From Roseovarius sp. (GTDB lineage Bacteria > Pseudomonadota > Alphaproteobacteria > Rhodobacterales > Rhodobacteraceae), in assembly GCA_026709325.1 (NCBI GenBank), contig JAPOTF010000067.1, positions 1-55,063 on the forward strand: DNA of 55,063 bases. The letters are read 5' to 3'. Positions within the stretch are counted from its first letter, which is position 1, and each line of letters opens with the position of its first letter. The position numbers were made by a program, and so were the translations under genes. Of the stretch, positions 34,654 through 44,199 are shown piece after piece. The notes below the pieces were generated by a model. It saw only the letters and a list, made by a program, of their open reading frames with translations, searched no databases and had not been told where the DNA came from.

Positions 34654-37600
34654 ATGAGCGGAGCATGGGAATTCTGGATTGACCGGGGAGGCACCTTTAC
34701 CGACATTGTCGCGTTGAACCCGAAAGGGCGGGTGCAGGTGCACAAGCTTTTATCGGACAATCCAGAACGCTACAAGGATGCCGCAGTCCAGGGCATACGG
34801 GAACTTATGGCGGTATCCGGACGATTCGGGGAAAATTCGATTCGCGCCGTTAAGATGGGCACTACCGTGGCCACCAACGCGCTTCTTGAGCGCAAGGGAG
34901 AGCGTGTTCTTCTTCTCATTACGCGCGGATACGGCGATCTGCTCAGAATCGGATATCAGACACGGCCGCGGCTTTTTGATCTGCACATAAAACGTCAGGA
35001 AATGCTTTACGAAGAGGTTTCCGAACTTGACGAGCGACTGGATGCGAATGGTGATGTGTTGCTTCCACTTGACGAGGAGGCCGCGCGTTCGACCTTGCAG
35101 GACGCTCACTACAAAGGCATCCGGGCCGTGGCGATTGCCGGGCTTCATGCATACCTCAATCCGGTTCATGAACTTCGCGCCGCGGAAATAGCCGCCGAAA
35201 CGGGTTTCACGCAGATTTCCGTCAGTCATCGGGCGAGCATGCTGGCCAAACTTGTTGGTCGCGGCGATACGACCGTTGTCGACGCCTATCTTTCGCCAAT
35301 ACTGCGCAACTACGTTGACCAGGTGGCAGGTGAACTTGATCTTGGAAGAGCATGCAGGTCTTTGCTGTTCATGCAGTCAAGTGGCGGTCTGACAGATGCG
35401 CAACTGTTTCAAGGCAAGGACGCGATTCTGTCCGGTCCGGCGGGGGGCATTGTCGGTATGGCCAAGACAGGTGTTGCGGCGGGACACAAATATCTTATTG
35501 GATTTGACATGGGCGGAACATCGACTGACGTGAGTCATTTTGCCGGATCCTATGAACGCAGTTTCGAAACCGAGGTTGCCGGTGTTCGCATGCGCGCGCC
35601 AATGATGGACATCCACACCGTGGCGGCGGGTGGCGGTTCGATATGCAAGTTTGAGGATGGCCGGTTTCAGGTTGGCCCGGAAAGCGCAGGCGCCAATCCC
35701 GGTCCGGCCTGCTACCGGCGAGGTGGACCGCTTACCGTGACCGACTGCAATGTGCTGCTTGGCAAGATCAGCCCGACATATTTCCCGCACGTGTTCGGAC
35801 CTGATGGAAACCAGTCGATTGACAGGGAGACGGTTCGCGAGAAGTTTGCAGCCATGTCCGCCGAGATTGGCAAAATATCGGGAGGCGAGTGCCTGTCACC
35901 CGAAGACATGGCGGAAGGTTTTTTGCGAATTGCCGTTGACAACATGGCGAATGCCATCAAGAAGATATCGGTTCAGCGCGGTCATGATGTCACGCGATAC
36001 ACGCTTCAATGCTTTGGTGGAGCAGGCGGACAGCATGCCTGCCTTGTTGCAGACGCTCTTGGTATGTCCAAAGTGCTCGTTCACCCTCATGCGGGCGTTC
36101 TTTCGGCCTATGGCATGGGCCTCGCGGAGGTGGCGGCGATGCGAGAGGCGCAGTTGGACATGCCTCTATCAAAGCTGGAGGAACCATGTCCGGCACTTGA
36201 GAAAATTGCTGGTGAAGCAAGGGAGGAGGTTGTTGAGCAAGGTCTTTCCGATATTGCCATCAAGCCAAAGGCGCACCTGCATTACGAGGGATCGCACCAG
36301 TCTCTGGAAGTGCCGTTTGGGAGTGCCGCGGAGATGCGGGCGGAGTTTGAAACCGCTCATCGGAAACGATTTGGCTTTATCAGCCCGGAGCGCGATATAT
36401 ATATCGAGATGATCAGTGTGGAGGCGGTTGCCAAAACCGGCCATGTCCCTGTCGCTTCCCTGCCAGGGGGCCGGGGCGTTCCACTTGCCAGTACAAGAAT
36501 CCGTCTGGGCGGAAAATGGCGTGATGTACCTTTTTACAAGCGCGAAGATCTGAATCCCGCAAAGCGAGTCTCGGGCCCTGCCGTCATTGCCGAGGACACC
36601 GGAACCAATATGGTTGAACCGGGCTGGGAGGCATCAGTTGACCCTATGGGAAATCTGCTTGTCGAGCGTGTGGAGGCAAACCGGCGCGGGCATGCCGCGG
36701 GAACGCGGGCGGATCCCGTGCTTCTGGAAGTGTTCAACAATCTTTTCATGTCGGTTGCGGATGAGATGGGCATTACTCTCGCCAACACGTCATGGTCCGT
36801 GAATATCAAGGAGAGGCTGGATTTTTCCTGCGCAATATTCGACGAGCGAGGCGATTTGGTCGCCAACGCGCCTCATGTGCCCGTGCATCTTGGTTCAATG
36901 TCCGACTCGATAAAGACTGTCATGCGATTAAATCCCGGTGCGAAGGCAGGTGACGCCTATGTGCTCAATTCGCCGTATAACGGAGGCACGCACCTCCCGG
37001 ACGTGACAGTTGTAACGCCGGTATTTGTCGATGACCAACCGGTGTTTTGGCTTGGGTCTCGCGGTCATCATGCCGACATAGGAGGCCGGACACCCGGCAG
37101 CGCGCCACCCGACAGCGCGCATATTGATGATGAGGGAGTCCATATCGACAATGTGAAGCTGGTTGACCGGGGCAATCTTCTAGAGAGGGAAGCGGAGAAA
37201 ATTCTCGGTTCGGGAAAATACCCCTGTCGCAACATAAGCCAGAACATGGCCGATCTGAAAGCCCAGATTGCGGCAAACGAAACCGGAAGGCGGGAGCTTC
37301 TCCGCGTCGTGGATCAATATGGTCTTGATGTGGTTCAGGCCTATATGGGGCACGTGCAGAACAATGCCGAGGAAAGTGTTCGCCTGGTGATCGATCGGCT
37401 CAACGACGGGCAATTCACCTATCCAATGGATCATGGCGCGATCATCAAGGTGAGGGTTTCGGTAAATCGGTCCAACAGATCGGCCAGGATAGATTTTTCC
37501 GGGACTTCGGTCCAGCATGCGGGGAACTACAATGCGCCAAAGTCGATTTCCAGAGCGGTTGTTCTCTATGTGTTTCGCACAATGGTGGGCGCGGACATAC

Positions 37601-38232
37601 CCCTAAACGAGGGATGTCTCAAGCCAATTGAGATTATTGTGCCGGAAGGCTCCATGCTTGATCCGAAATACCCGGCGGCGGTGATTTCCGGAAACACCGA
37701 AGTGAGTCAGGCGGCCTGCAACGCCCTGTATGGCGCGTTGGGCGTGATTGCCGGATCGCAGGCGACAATGAACAACTTCATCTGGGGCAACGACAGGTTT
37801 CAGAATTACGAGACAATAGCCGGCGGCACTGGCGCGGGCCCGGGCTTTAAAGGATGCGATGCCGTTCAAAGCCATATGACCAACACGCGCATGACCGATC
37901 CTGAAATATTGGAAAAGCGGTTTCCCGTGAGACTGGAGTATTTCGGCATCCGGCCAAATTCCGGAGGATTGGGGATGTATCGTGGCGGGCATGGAGTCAA
38001 ACGGCTTTTGCGATTTCTTGAACCGGTTACGGTTACCACCTTGAGCAATCACCGGATTATTCCGCCTTTTGGCGGTGATGGCGGCGAACCGGGCAGTGTT
38101 GGTCGCAACTGGGCGCTCATGCCGGATGGAAAAATCATTGAGATGGCCGGCAACGATGAAGTAGAACTGCCGTCTGGATCCGCGTTTGGCATGGAGACGC
38201 CGGGTGGTGGAGGCTGGGGCAGGGTCGACTGA
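34654..38232 (+). CDS. 5-oxoprolinase / hydantoinase A-B fusion protein
   Basis: This 1,192-residue protein is a full OplAH-type fusion. The HyuA part (about residues 1-685) has the ATP-binding FWIDRGGTFTDIVA and GFDMGGTSTDVS motifs. The HyuB part (about 695-1190) starts at VLLEVFNNLFMSVADEMGITLANTSWS and ends in ETPGGGGWG. Enzymes of this layout hydrolyse 5-oxoproline to glutamate with ATP; single-chain length and domain order agree. The start at 34654 has AGAAGGCTGAGCG upstream. It stands alone. It would add to the window's other glutamate-yielding enzymes (DgcN/DgcA, N-formylglutamate amidohydrolase). Confidence 0.9.
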   Translation: MSGAWEFWIDRGGTFTDIVALNPKGRVQVHKLLSDNPERYKDAAVQGIRELMAVSGRFGENSIRAVKMGTTVATNALLERKGERVLLLITRGYGDLLRIGYQTRPRLFDLHIKRQEMLYEEVSELDERLDANGDVLLPLDEEAARSTLQDAHYKGIRAVAIAGLHAYLNPVHELRAAEIAAETGFTQISVSHRASMLAKLVGRGDTTVVDAYLSPILRNYVDQVAGELDLGRACRSLLFMQSSGGLTDAQLFQGKDAILSGPAGGIVGMAKTGVAAGHKYLIGFDMGGTSTDVSHFAGSYERSFETEVAGVRMRAPMMDIHTVAAGGGSICKFEDGRFQVGPESAGANPGPACYRRGGPLTVTDCNVLLGKISPTYFPHVFGPDGNQSIDRETVREKFAAMSAEIGKISGGECLSPEDMAEGFLRIAVDNMANAIKKISVQRGHDVTRYTLQCFGGAGGQHACLVADALGMSKVLVHPHAGVLSAYGMGLAEVAAMREAQLDMPLSKLEEPCPALEKIAGEAREEVVEQGLSDIAIKPKAHLHYEGSHQSLEVPFGSAAEMRAEFETAHRKRFGFISPERDIYIEMISVEAVAKTGHVPVASLPGGRGVPLASTRIRLGGKWRDVPFYKREDLNPAKRVSGPAVIAEDTGTNMVEPGWEASVDPMGNLLVERVEANRRGHAAGTRADPVLLEVFNNLFMSVADEMGITLANTSWSVNIKERLDFSCAIFDERGDLVANAPHVPVHLGSMSDSIKTVMRLNPGAKAGDAYVLNSPYNGGTHLPDVTVVTPVFVDDQPVFWLGSRGHHADIGGRTPGSAPPDSAHIDDEGVHIDNVKLVDRGNLLEREAEKILGSGKYPCRNISQNMADLKAQIAANETGRRELLRVVDQYGLDVVQAYMGHVQNNAEESVRLVIDRLNDGQFTYPMDHGAIIKVRVSVNRSNRSARIDFSGTSVQHAGNYNAPKSISRAVVLYVFRTMVGADIPLNEGCLKPIEIIVPEGSMLDPKYPAAVISGNTEVSQAACNALYGALGVIAGSQATMNNFIWGNDRFQNYETIAGGTGAGPGFKGCDAVQSHMTNTRMTDPEILEKRFPVRLEYFGIRPNSGGLGMYRGGHGVKRLLRFLEPVTVTTLSNHRIIPPFGGDGGEPGSVGRNWALMPDGKIIEMAGNDEVELPSGSAFGMETPGGGGWGRVD

Positions 38233-38312
38233 ATGTTTTACGGGCTTTGCGGAATAATGGTTCATTCAGGTTGCCGACCGTTCTTCATTTGTGGCCGAAA
38301 GACTTTTTAAAA

Positions 38313-38775
38313 ATGGTTAAACTTGTCGGGCCCTAAAGCAGGAAAAATTAAATTGAAAAAGGACAAGGACGCGCTTGAGGATAGAACCCGCGAAGTTGAA
38401 AATCGTGAAATGGGAATAGAGAAAAACATCTGGAAAATTTTTCTCGATCGGTTGATTTAAACGCAAAAGAAATCAATCTGAAAAGGGATCAGGAGGTCAT
38501 TGAAAGCGCGGCGAATTCTCTTGTCAGCGCAGGTGAAGCCATGGCGGACGGGATCTTGCCCGAACCAGTGCCGAACAAATGGAAAGCAGTGATCAAAAAA
38601 GGCCGGTGAAAAATGGCGTTGTCGGATGGATGAAATTGCAGAGTTTCCCGGGGGAATCCGGGACTTCATTCGTCAACGTGGTTTGGAAATCGCACAAAGC
38701 CGCGGGCGGGCATTTACTCCCGATCCCGTCATCGCACCCCCCGAATTGGATGATTATAACACCCCAAGCCTGTAA
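38313..38775 (+). pseudogene. frameshifted coiled-coil gene remnant
   Basis: Three frames in series read as one protein: GKIKLKKDKDALEDRTREVENREMG up to about 38440, then LNAKEINLKRDQEVIESAANSL...EPVPNKWKAVIKK to about 38605, then EKWRCRMDEIAEFPGGIRDFIRQRG...APPELDDYNTPSL to the stop at 38775. The joins fall at a T5 run (38439-38443) and an A6 run (38595-38600). The first part is a charged coiled coil like the tail of some plasmid mobilisation proteins, but no family can be named. Sequencing error at the homopolymers is an alternative to decay. No intact 5' half exists upstream. Confidence 0.55.
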
Positions 38776-38905
38776 AAACGCTCACACAGCGCGTTCTTTT
38801 TCCGGAAGAGTATTTCCCCCGTCTTGACCCCGATTCGGCGCTCACAGCGCAAATGAGCGGGTCAAAGGGATTTTTCTTGCACAATCCATCACAGAAGTTT
38901 ACCTC

Positions 38906-39166
38906 ATGGACATGGGTGAAACACCCGATAATCAAGAATTGGATAAACGGCTGGCCGTCCTGGAGGAACGTATGAACACTATTCAAGCTAATCTTGACGC
39001 TACATTGAATGCTTTTCGAGTGGATGCCGTAAATGCTAAAGCAGATGCCGAAAAACGTGATAAAAACGCAACCCGCTGGGTTGTTGGATCAATTGGAATA
39101 GCAACCGCGCTTATTCTTGCCGGCCTTGGTATATCCGTTACCATTCTCGGGTTGTGGCTCGGCTAA
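38906..39166 (+). CDS. small coiled-coil membrane protein
   Basis: The 86-residue protein has a charged helical N-terminal part (ELDKRLAVLEERMNTIQANLDATLNAF, residues 11-37) followed by a C-terminal membrane anchor (about 61-84, GSIGIATALILAGLGISVTILGLWL). The layout resembles phage haemolysin XhlA or holin-partner proteins, but no specific match is recognised. ATG 38906 and ATG 38912 are both possible. It follows a decayed gene and precedes another tiny membrane protein on the opposite strand. Confidence 0.6.
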   Translation: MDMGETPDNQELDKRLAVLEERMNTIQANLDATLNAFRVDAVNAKADAEKRDKNATRWVVGSIGIATALILAGLGISVTILGLWLG

Positions 39167-39203
39167 CGCCGAATCCGCTCTTCAACCCGTTTATTCGCAA
39201 TGC

Positions 39204-39407
39204 CTATTCATTATCATCTTCATGTCTATTTCCATTGCCCGTCTGCTTGTGATAATCCCTGATCAGCAGTCGCCAGATTATGGCTGATGCCCATCCCAGC
39301 GGTCCGAAAAAAACTCCAAGGGCGAAACCAAGCCAGCCAGCTATTGCCGCTCCAACCCCTCCGCAGATGGCGACCCACAATGCAATCAATATGAAATAAC
39401 CCATCAT
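39204..39407 (-). CDS. small membrane protein, unknown
   Basis: This 67-residue protein has a Gly/Ala-rich hydrophobic stretch forming one or two membrane segments (residues 3-48) and a polar tail (DYHKQTGNGNRHEDDNE). ATG 39407 has AAGGGGTTTG upstream, which favours a real gene. No family recognised. Convergent with the preceding small membrane protein. Confidence 0.5.
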   Translation of the reverse strand: MMGYFILIALWVAICGGVGAAIAGWLGFALGVFFGPLGWASAIIWRLLIRDYHKQTGNGNRHEDDNE

Positions 39408-39684
39408 TCAAACCCCTTGCCGTAGTACCATGCGCTATCCATACCGAGTATGACCTCGGCAAGGTTTTCGTTTAAAATCTCGCAAAATGTAGACGGTTCA
39501 GGCAGTTTCAGTAGCATTGAACGGGGCCATATGCAATTTAGTTAATCAGACATGGCGGCATCTGCATGATAATTTAAGTTTTTCCATTGCCGCGGCTTGT
39601 TCATATTGCGGCTTTTTTGATTTGATGGCTTTGACATGTAAAAATCAAATTTCCATTTCCCATCAAAAGAGAAACAAACGCAAT

Positions 39685-40332
39685 TCACTGGCAATGTGAA
39701 GATGAATTTTCATCGAGCATTGCGCGAACCGGTTGAAATGTGCGTCTGTGATGCGGAGTGACGCCTAGTTTTCTCAACGCCCGAGCATGAAATTTTGTAC
39801 CATATCCCGAATTGGTCTCCCACCCATAGCCGGGATGTTTTGCGGCAAGATCCGCCATTATCCAATCGCGTCTGACCTTTGCCACGATGGATGCCGCGGA
39901 AATTGACAATGACAATGAATCTCCCTTGATTATTGCGCGGGCTCTAACGTTTAGATTCCCGGGTATGGCATTGCCGTCAATCAACGCGATGTCGACGGGC
40001 GTTTTCAATCCGTCAATAGCCCTTTCCATGGCAAGATGCGCTGCGCGCAAAATGTTTAAAGCTTCAATTTCATCCACAGTGGCATGTGCAACGGATACCT
40101 CGGCGGTTGCGCATATAATGTCATGAAGTTCACCGCGCATTTTTGCGGTAAGCCGTTTGGAATCATTAAGTCCCCGTGGCAGACATGACGGGTTAAGCAC
40201 AATTGCGGCTGCGGTTACCGGCCCTGCCAATGGCCCGCGCCCCGCCTCATCAACACCTGCGATTCTGCGGGCGCCGTTTTTTATTTCAAATTGCTCCTCG
40301 CTGTAATCGGGTTTTCCGGCCATGACATCCAT
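39685..40332 (-). CDS. rnhB: ribonuclease HII
   Basis: The 215-residue protein has the RNase HII active-site signature AGVDEAGRGPLAGPV (Asp and Glu ligands), LNDSKRL, ALIDGNAIPG (third Asp), and SISAASIVAKVRRDWIM...HPGYGWETNSGYGT...HARALRKLGVTPHHRRTF. It removes ribonucleotides from DNA and RNA-DNA hybrids. ATG 40332 is preferred over an upstream TTG; ATG 40323 is also possible. Stands alone. Confidence 0.93.
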   Translation of the reverse strand: MDVMAGKPDYSEEQFEIKNGARRIAGVDEAGRGPLAGPVTAAAIVLNPSCLPRGLNDSKRLTAKMRGELHDIICATAEVSVAHATVDEIEALNILRAAHLAMERAIDGLKTPVDIALIDGNAIPGNLNVRARAIIKGDSLSLSISAASIVAKVRRDWIMADLAAKHPGYGWETNSGYGTKFHARALRKLGVTPHHRRTFQPVRAMLDENSSSHCQ

Positions 40333-40932
40333 TATACGATATTCGGGAAAAATCAAAGCGGCCTGATGGTAAACCGTTCTTTGGCAATATGCGCGAATAT
40401 TGTGGAATTTTATTCATAGCCGATCATGGGTGAAATGATGAAAATTACATGGTTAAAAGATGGGTCGGCATTTCGGATATTGCTCGATATAATGCCAACT
40501 GGAACATATCTTAACGCGGCAAGCCGTCGCCTGGAAAGGACGGATAAAGTGAACAGGCATATTGGAATGGGTTTTGCCTTTCCAGGGTCAATGGCGGGTG
40601 CATTAATCGCTGAATATCTTCCAGCGGCCATTACATGCCATCAAACAGCTCAAATGCCAAAGACGCTGATTCCCATATCGATTGCTTTAACCCGGATGCT
40701 GAAATGATTGATGTAGCGCGAACCTTCCACGGCAATGGTGCAATCCGCACCCGGGCGTTGCGAGAGGTAATTCCCCAAGGTGGCAAATTCGCTCATTGGA
40801 AAATTCTCGAGACCGGCGAAGGTTATGCCAAAAGCGATGTGAACAGGCCTGGCCGGGCGGTTCAATTGCCATTGGTGGAACGAGGACGGGAAGATAACCC
40901 GCATGTCACTCCAATATGCGGGGATTAAGCGG
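40333..40932. other. 600-bp region, no supported gene
   Basis: Short open frames on both strands (for example plus 40426-40707 and minus 40650-41234) have no recognisable family. The minus-strand frame runs antisense into the SDR gene. The stretch may be degraded coding sequence. Confidence 0.4.
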
Positions 40933-41595
40933 ATGATTGTTAAACGCGCTCTTGTAACCGGGGCAAATCGCGGCATTGGGCTGGCGATAGCCAAAGGTCT
41001 GGTGGAGAGGGGATGCGATGTATTTATGGGTTGCCGCAACTTGGCCGCCGGTAAAAAAGCCGCCCTCAAGATTGGCGCCACGGCGCTGCAGCTTGACGTT
41101 GCCGATTCGAACAGCATCGCATGCGCGGTCAAAGAGGCCGGATCAGTTGACATACTGGTAAACAATGCGGGAATATTGGGTTCCGGAAACCTGCTGAATG
41201 ACCCCGCGGATTTTAACGACTCCATGCAGGTCATGGTTTACGGCCCCTATCTGCTCATGCATTACCTTGTGCCGCACATGGTTGGGCAAGGATACGGAAG
41301 AATAGTCAACGTATCCTCGGGATGGGGCTCATTTTACGATGGCGTCGCCGGCCCGGGATCATATGGCGTGGCAAAGGCGGCATTGAACGCTCTCACTGTT
41401 GCGACAGCGCGCACATTGTCAGGCAATGTCAAGGTTAATGCCATGTGTCCCGGCTGGGTGCGTACGCGCATGGGTGGTCCGGGAGCCAGTCGTTCGCCCG
41501 AACAAGGTGCGGATACGGCTCTATGGCTTGCTTCTCTGGACAGGGATGGTCCCACGGGCCGCTTCTTCCGGGACCGCAAGATGATCAAGTGGTGA
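40933..41595 (+). CDS. SDR family oxidoreductase (carbonyl reductase-like)
   Basis: The 220-residue short-chain dehydrogenase has the NAD(P) motif TGANRGIG (about residues 9-16), NNAG (about 78-81) and the catalytic Ser...Tyr-Lys set in NVSSGWGSF and GSYGVAKAALN. The basic residue after the glycine motif and the overall layout resemble NADPH-linked carbonyl reductases. ATG 40933 gives a standard N-terminus; the frame extends 10 codons upstream. Substrate unknown. No co-directional neighbour within 500 bp. Confidence 0.87.
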   Translation: MIVKRALVTGANRGIGLAIAKGLVERGCDVFMGCRNLAAGKKAALKIGATALQLDVADSNSIACAVKEAGSVDILVNNAGILGSGNLLNDPADFNDSMQVMVYGPYLLMHYLVPHMVGQGYGRIVNVSSGWGSFYDGVAGPGSYGVAKAALNALTVATARTLSGNVKVNAMCPGWVRTRMGGPGASRSPEQGADTALWLASLDRDGPTGRFFRDRKMIKW

Positions 41596-42116
41596 TTGGC
41601 CCTATTGAAGAAAATCCATGCCCGGGGAACCAGGTCAAAAACAGTTCAAGTCGAATCTGACATCAGTGATGCACAGAGGTTGGCGATGCTCGGGCCATCG
41701 TTTGCCCAATTGCGGTAGATCGCGTTGCCCACGGGTCATTGGGTCTGTCGCGTTGGTGACGTTTGGGCTTCTTTCGCGGGGTTGGCCTGCAAAGAGTCTC
41801 GACAGGTTCGAGGATTTTTCTATGGGCGCAGTGTCGCAGGGAGCAGTCTGCCGCGAAGATGCCGGGAACGTACCTGCAAACAATGCGCCGCTGGATAGAC
41901 CAATTTGAAACTGAAGGATTCAAACGCTTTCAGTGGAAGCCGGTTGCAAACCACGGCTGAATCCAAAGCCGCAACCGGGCCCGGCCAAGGCTTCGATGTC
42001 ACGGGCGTCTCGATTTCAGGTCCGGAAACGGATTTGCCCAATTCAGGCGACGTTTGGGAATTTCGTGTCGCATTGCCATAACTCGACCCGATGGCAATTT
42101 CAGTTGCCGGGCCGTT
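41596..42116. other. 521-bp intergenic region
   Basis: Between the convergent SDR and MATE genes I find no ribosome-site-supported frame, RNA gene or repeat. Confidence 0.4.
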
Positions 42117-43472
42117 TCATATGGGAACACGCGACACGCCATGCGTCCAGAATCGATACGACATCAGTATCGACGCGCAAAGAAGACCAACCACAAGCCC
42201 AAGCCATATGCCAACGCCGCCCCAGCCGATCCAGAAGCCAATGATGTAGCAGGAGGGGATTCCAACCAGCCAATATGAGACCACCGCATGCATCATTGGA
42301 ACCTTGGTGTCCTGCAATCCTCTGAGAAGGCCAAGCGCGATAACTTGTCCGCCATCGACAAGCTGAAACAGTGCGGCCACCACCAGGAGCGATACCCCGA
42401 TGGACATAATCTCGGAGCGATCGGGATCGTTTGCATCGAGAAACAGCCCCAGCAGCAGCTCCGGTGCGGTCAGGTAAATGCCTATGGTTAGCAGGGCGAA
42501 GATCGCCGACACTGCCATGGTCACCTTTGCGCCATCTCTCAGAGAAATTCCGTCGTTGCGCCCGGCGGCCTGTCCAACGCGCACTGTAGCCGCCTGGCTC
42601 AGCCCCAGATGCACCACGAATGTCATGGCCGCGAGTTGCGTCGCAATCCCGTGCGCGGCTAGAGACAGAGTGCCAACCCAGCCCATCATCAGAGCGGTGG
42701 CTGAAAACAGGCCGCTTTCCGCCAGATTGGTAAGACCGATCGGCCAGCCCAGTTGGAAGACCCTTCGAAACCCCTCGGAATCCAGTCGCCACAGGCGTGA
42801 GAAAAGAGCGTATTTCGGGGTGACAAGCATGCAGTAGGCCACCACAACGAAAAGGGTTGCGAACTGCACGATCACGGAAGCAGCAGCGGCACCCTTCAAT
42901 CCAAGTTCAGGAGCCCCGAAATTGCCAAAAATCAGGGCGTAGTTAAGAAAACCGTTGAGTATCGCGGCAACGACTGTAATCCAAAACACCGCCTGTGTCC
43001 GCTCGAGCGCGGCAAGGTAGCTCTTCAGGACCATCACAACAAGTGATGCCACGAGGCCGATGGAAAGGATCGCAAGATAGGTTGACGCCAGTTCGGCAAT
43101 CTTTGACTCTTGACCCAGCGCGATAAAAATGGGTTTCGACCAGATCAGGAACGGCATGACCGCAATCCCGTATAGCGTGGATATCCACATTCCCATTCTT
43201 GTCGCCCGCCGGACCTGTCTGCGGTTATGTGTCGCCACCGCGCTCGCAACCATTGGAAGCACTGCAAAGGCGAAGCCGGAACCCATGATGAACAGCACAA
43301 ATGCAAAGGACCATCCCAACGTACCGGCGGCCAATGCCTCGACACTATATCTGCCGAGCATAATGTTGTCGGTAACGCCTATGGCGATCTGGGCCAGATG
43401 ACTGCCTACCAGCGGCAGGCCAAGCGCCAGAAGCGTGGTGGCGTGGCCTGCATATGTCTGGCGACCGTCCAT
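42117..43472 (-). CDS. MATE family efflux transporter (NorM-like)
   Basis: This 451-residue protein has about twelve membrane segments in two related halves. The N-terminal LALGLPLVGSHLAQIAIGVTDNIMLGRYSVEALAAG is typical of NorM-type MATE exporters, with Asp in the first-helix region; the second half contains GLTNLAESGLFSATALMMGWVGTLSLAAHGIA. MATE proteins export cationic drugs or metabolites using Na+ or H+ gradients. ATG 43472 is preferred; a start 21 codons upstream is possible. Stands alone. Confidence 0.9.
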   Translation of the reverse strand: MDGRQTYAGHATTLLALGLPLVGSHLAQIAIGVTDNIMLGRYSVEALAAGTLGWSFAFVLFIMGSGFAFAVLPMVASAVATHNRRQVRRATRMGMWISTLYGIAVMPFLIWSKPIFIALGQESKIAELASTYLAILSIGLVASLVVMVLKSYLAALERTQAVFWITVVAAILNGFLNYALIFGNFGAPELGLKGAAAASVIVQFATLFVVVAYCMLVTPKYALFSRLWRLDSEGFRRVFQLGWPIGLTNLAESGLFSATALMMGWVGTLSLAAHGIATQLAAMTFVVHLGLSQAATVRVGQAAGRNDGISLRDGAKVTMAVSAIFALLTIGIYLTAPELLLGLFLDANDPDRSEIMSIGVSLLVVAALFQLVDGGQVIALGLLRGLQDTKVPMMHAVVSYWLVGIPSCYIIGFWIGWGGVGIWLGLVVGLLCASILMSYRFWTHGVSRVPI

Positions 43473-43769
43473 TTTGGCAGCATATGCCCTAAATGAAATT
43501 CTCACAACTTCATTATCCGCGTCTGGACGGTCCAAGGTAGGGGCATGGCAAGTGGCGGTATCTGAAGCCTAACAGTGGTGCTTGACCATGTGTGATCATC
43601 TCCGCCTTCTTGGTTGTCGAGATTGCCGGGGAGAATGGGCATATTATGCATTGTTTACGCTGATTGGTGTCGAGCTGGATGCATGAACATATTGCCCGAT
43701 AATTGAAAACAGTCGCTCAAGACTGAACACCGCTAAATGAAAACGCAAAAATGGAGCCAAGCATGGGAA

Positions 43770-43846
43770 TGGCGACCCCGGCAGGACTTGAACCTGCAAC
43801 CTATCCCTTAGGAGGGGATTGCTCTATCCAGTTGAGCCACGGGGCC
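43770..43846 (-). tRNA. tRNA-Arg (anticodon CCT)
   Basis: The minus strand folds into a cloverleaf: acceptor GGCCCCG/CGGGGTC, D stem GCTC/GAGC, anticodon stem ATCCC/GGGAT around CTCCTAA (anticodon CCT, reading AGG), and T arm GCAGG-TTCAAGT-CCTGC. The discriminator is G, and the 3' CCA is encoded (43770-43772). The body spans 43773-43846. No integrase or attachment repeat was seen beside it. Confidence 0.95.
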
Positions 43847-44111
43847 TTGATGGGCTATATGGAGAATTATTCCACTATTGCATAGTCTAAAATCAGTAGT
43901 TCCCGTCAGCTTCTGTTTTTCGCAAGCCATGCCTTCTTCCATGAAAAAACTGACATTAAATGATTTTTTTGCCGCACAGACGTAGGAATTCCTGCAAAAC
44001 CAGACAAAAAGTCTGCGATTTTTTTCAAAAGCCCTCTTAACCCATTGAATAGTTTGATGAAAAAATTAGCGGGAATTACTGGTCTAAAATGATGGCAAAG
44101 ACCGCTTGATC

Positions 44112-44152
44112 GCATGCGCATCAAAAAATGCGGCGCATTTGTGAGCGCATGC
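44112..44152. promoter_or_regulatory. inverted repeat upstream of LacI-type regulator gene
   Basis: GCATGCGC (44112-44119) is repeated as GCGCATGC (44145-44152), 25 bases apart, about 50 bases before the regulator start. LacI-family regulators often bind dyads near their own genes, but this spacing is wide. The rest of 43847-44199 holds no gene. Confidence 0.35.
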
Positions 44153-44199
44153 TTGCCCTGCTGGTTGCAGGGTATTAATTTAGGGAGAAGCGATAATTT

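Noticed and set aside
38595-38600. Programmed frameshift at the A6 run in the coiled-coil remnant
   Set aside because: A second frameshift at a T5 run upstream and the lack of a 5' half make decay or sequencing error more likely than programmed shifting.
40650-41234. 194-codon minus-strand frame over the SDR start
   Set aside because: Antisense to the SDR Rossmann motif region; no family recognised.
43770-43846. tRNA-Arg as an island attachment site
   Set aside because: No integrase gene and no direct repeat of the tRNA 3' end was seen nearby.
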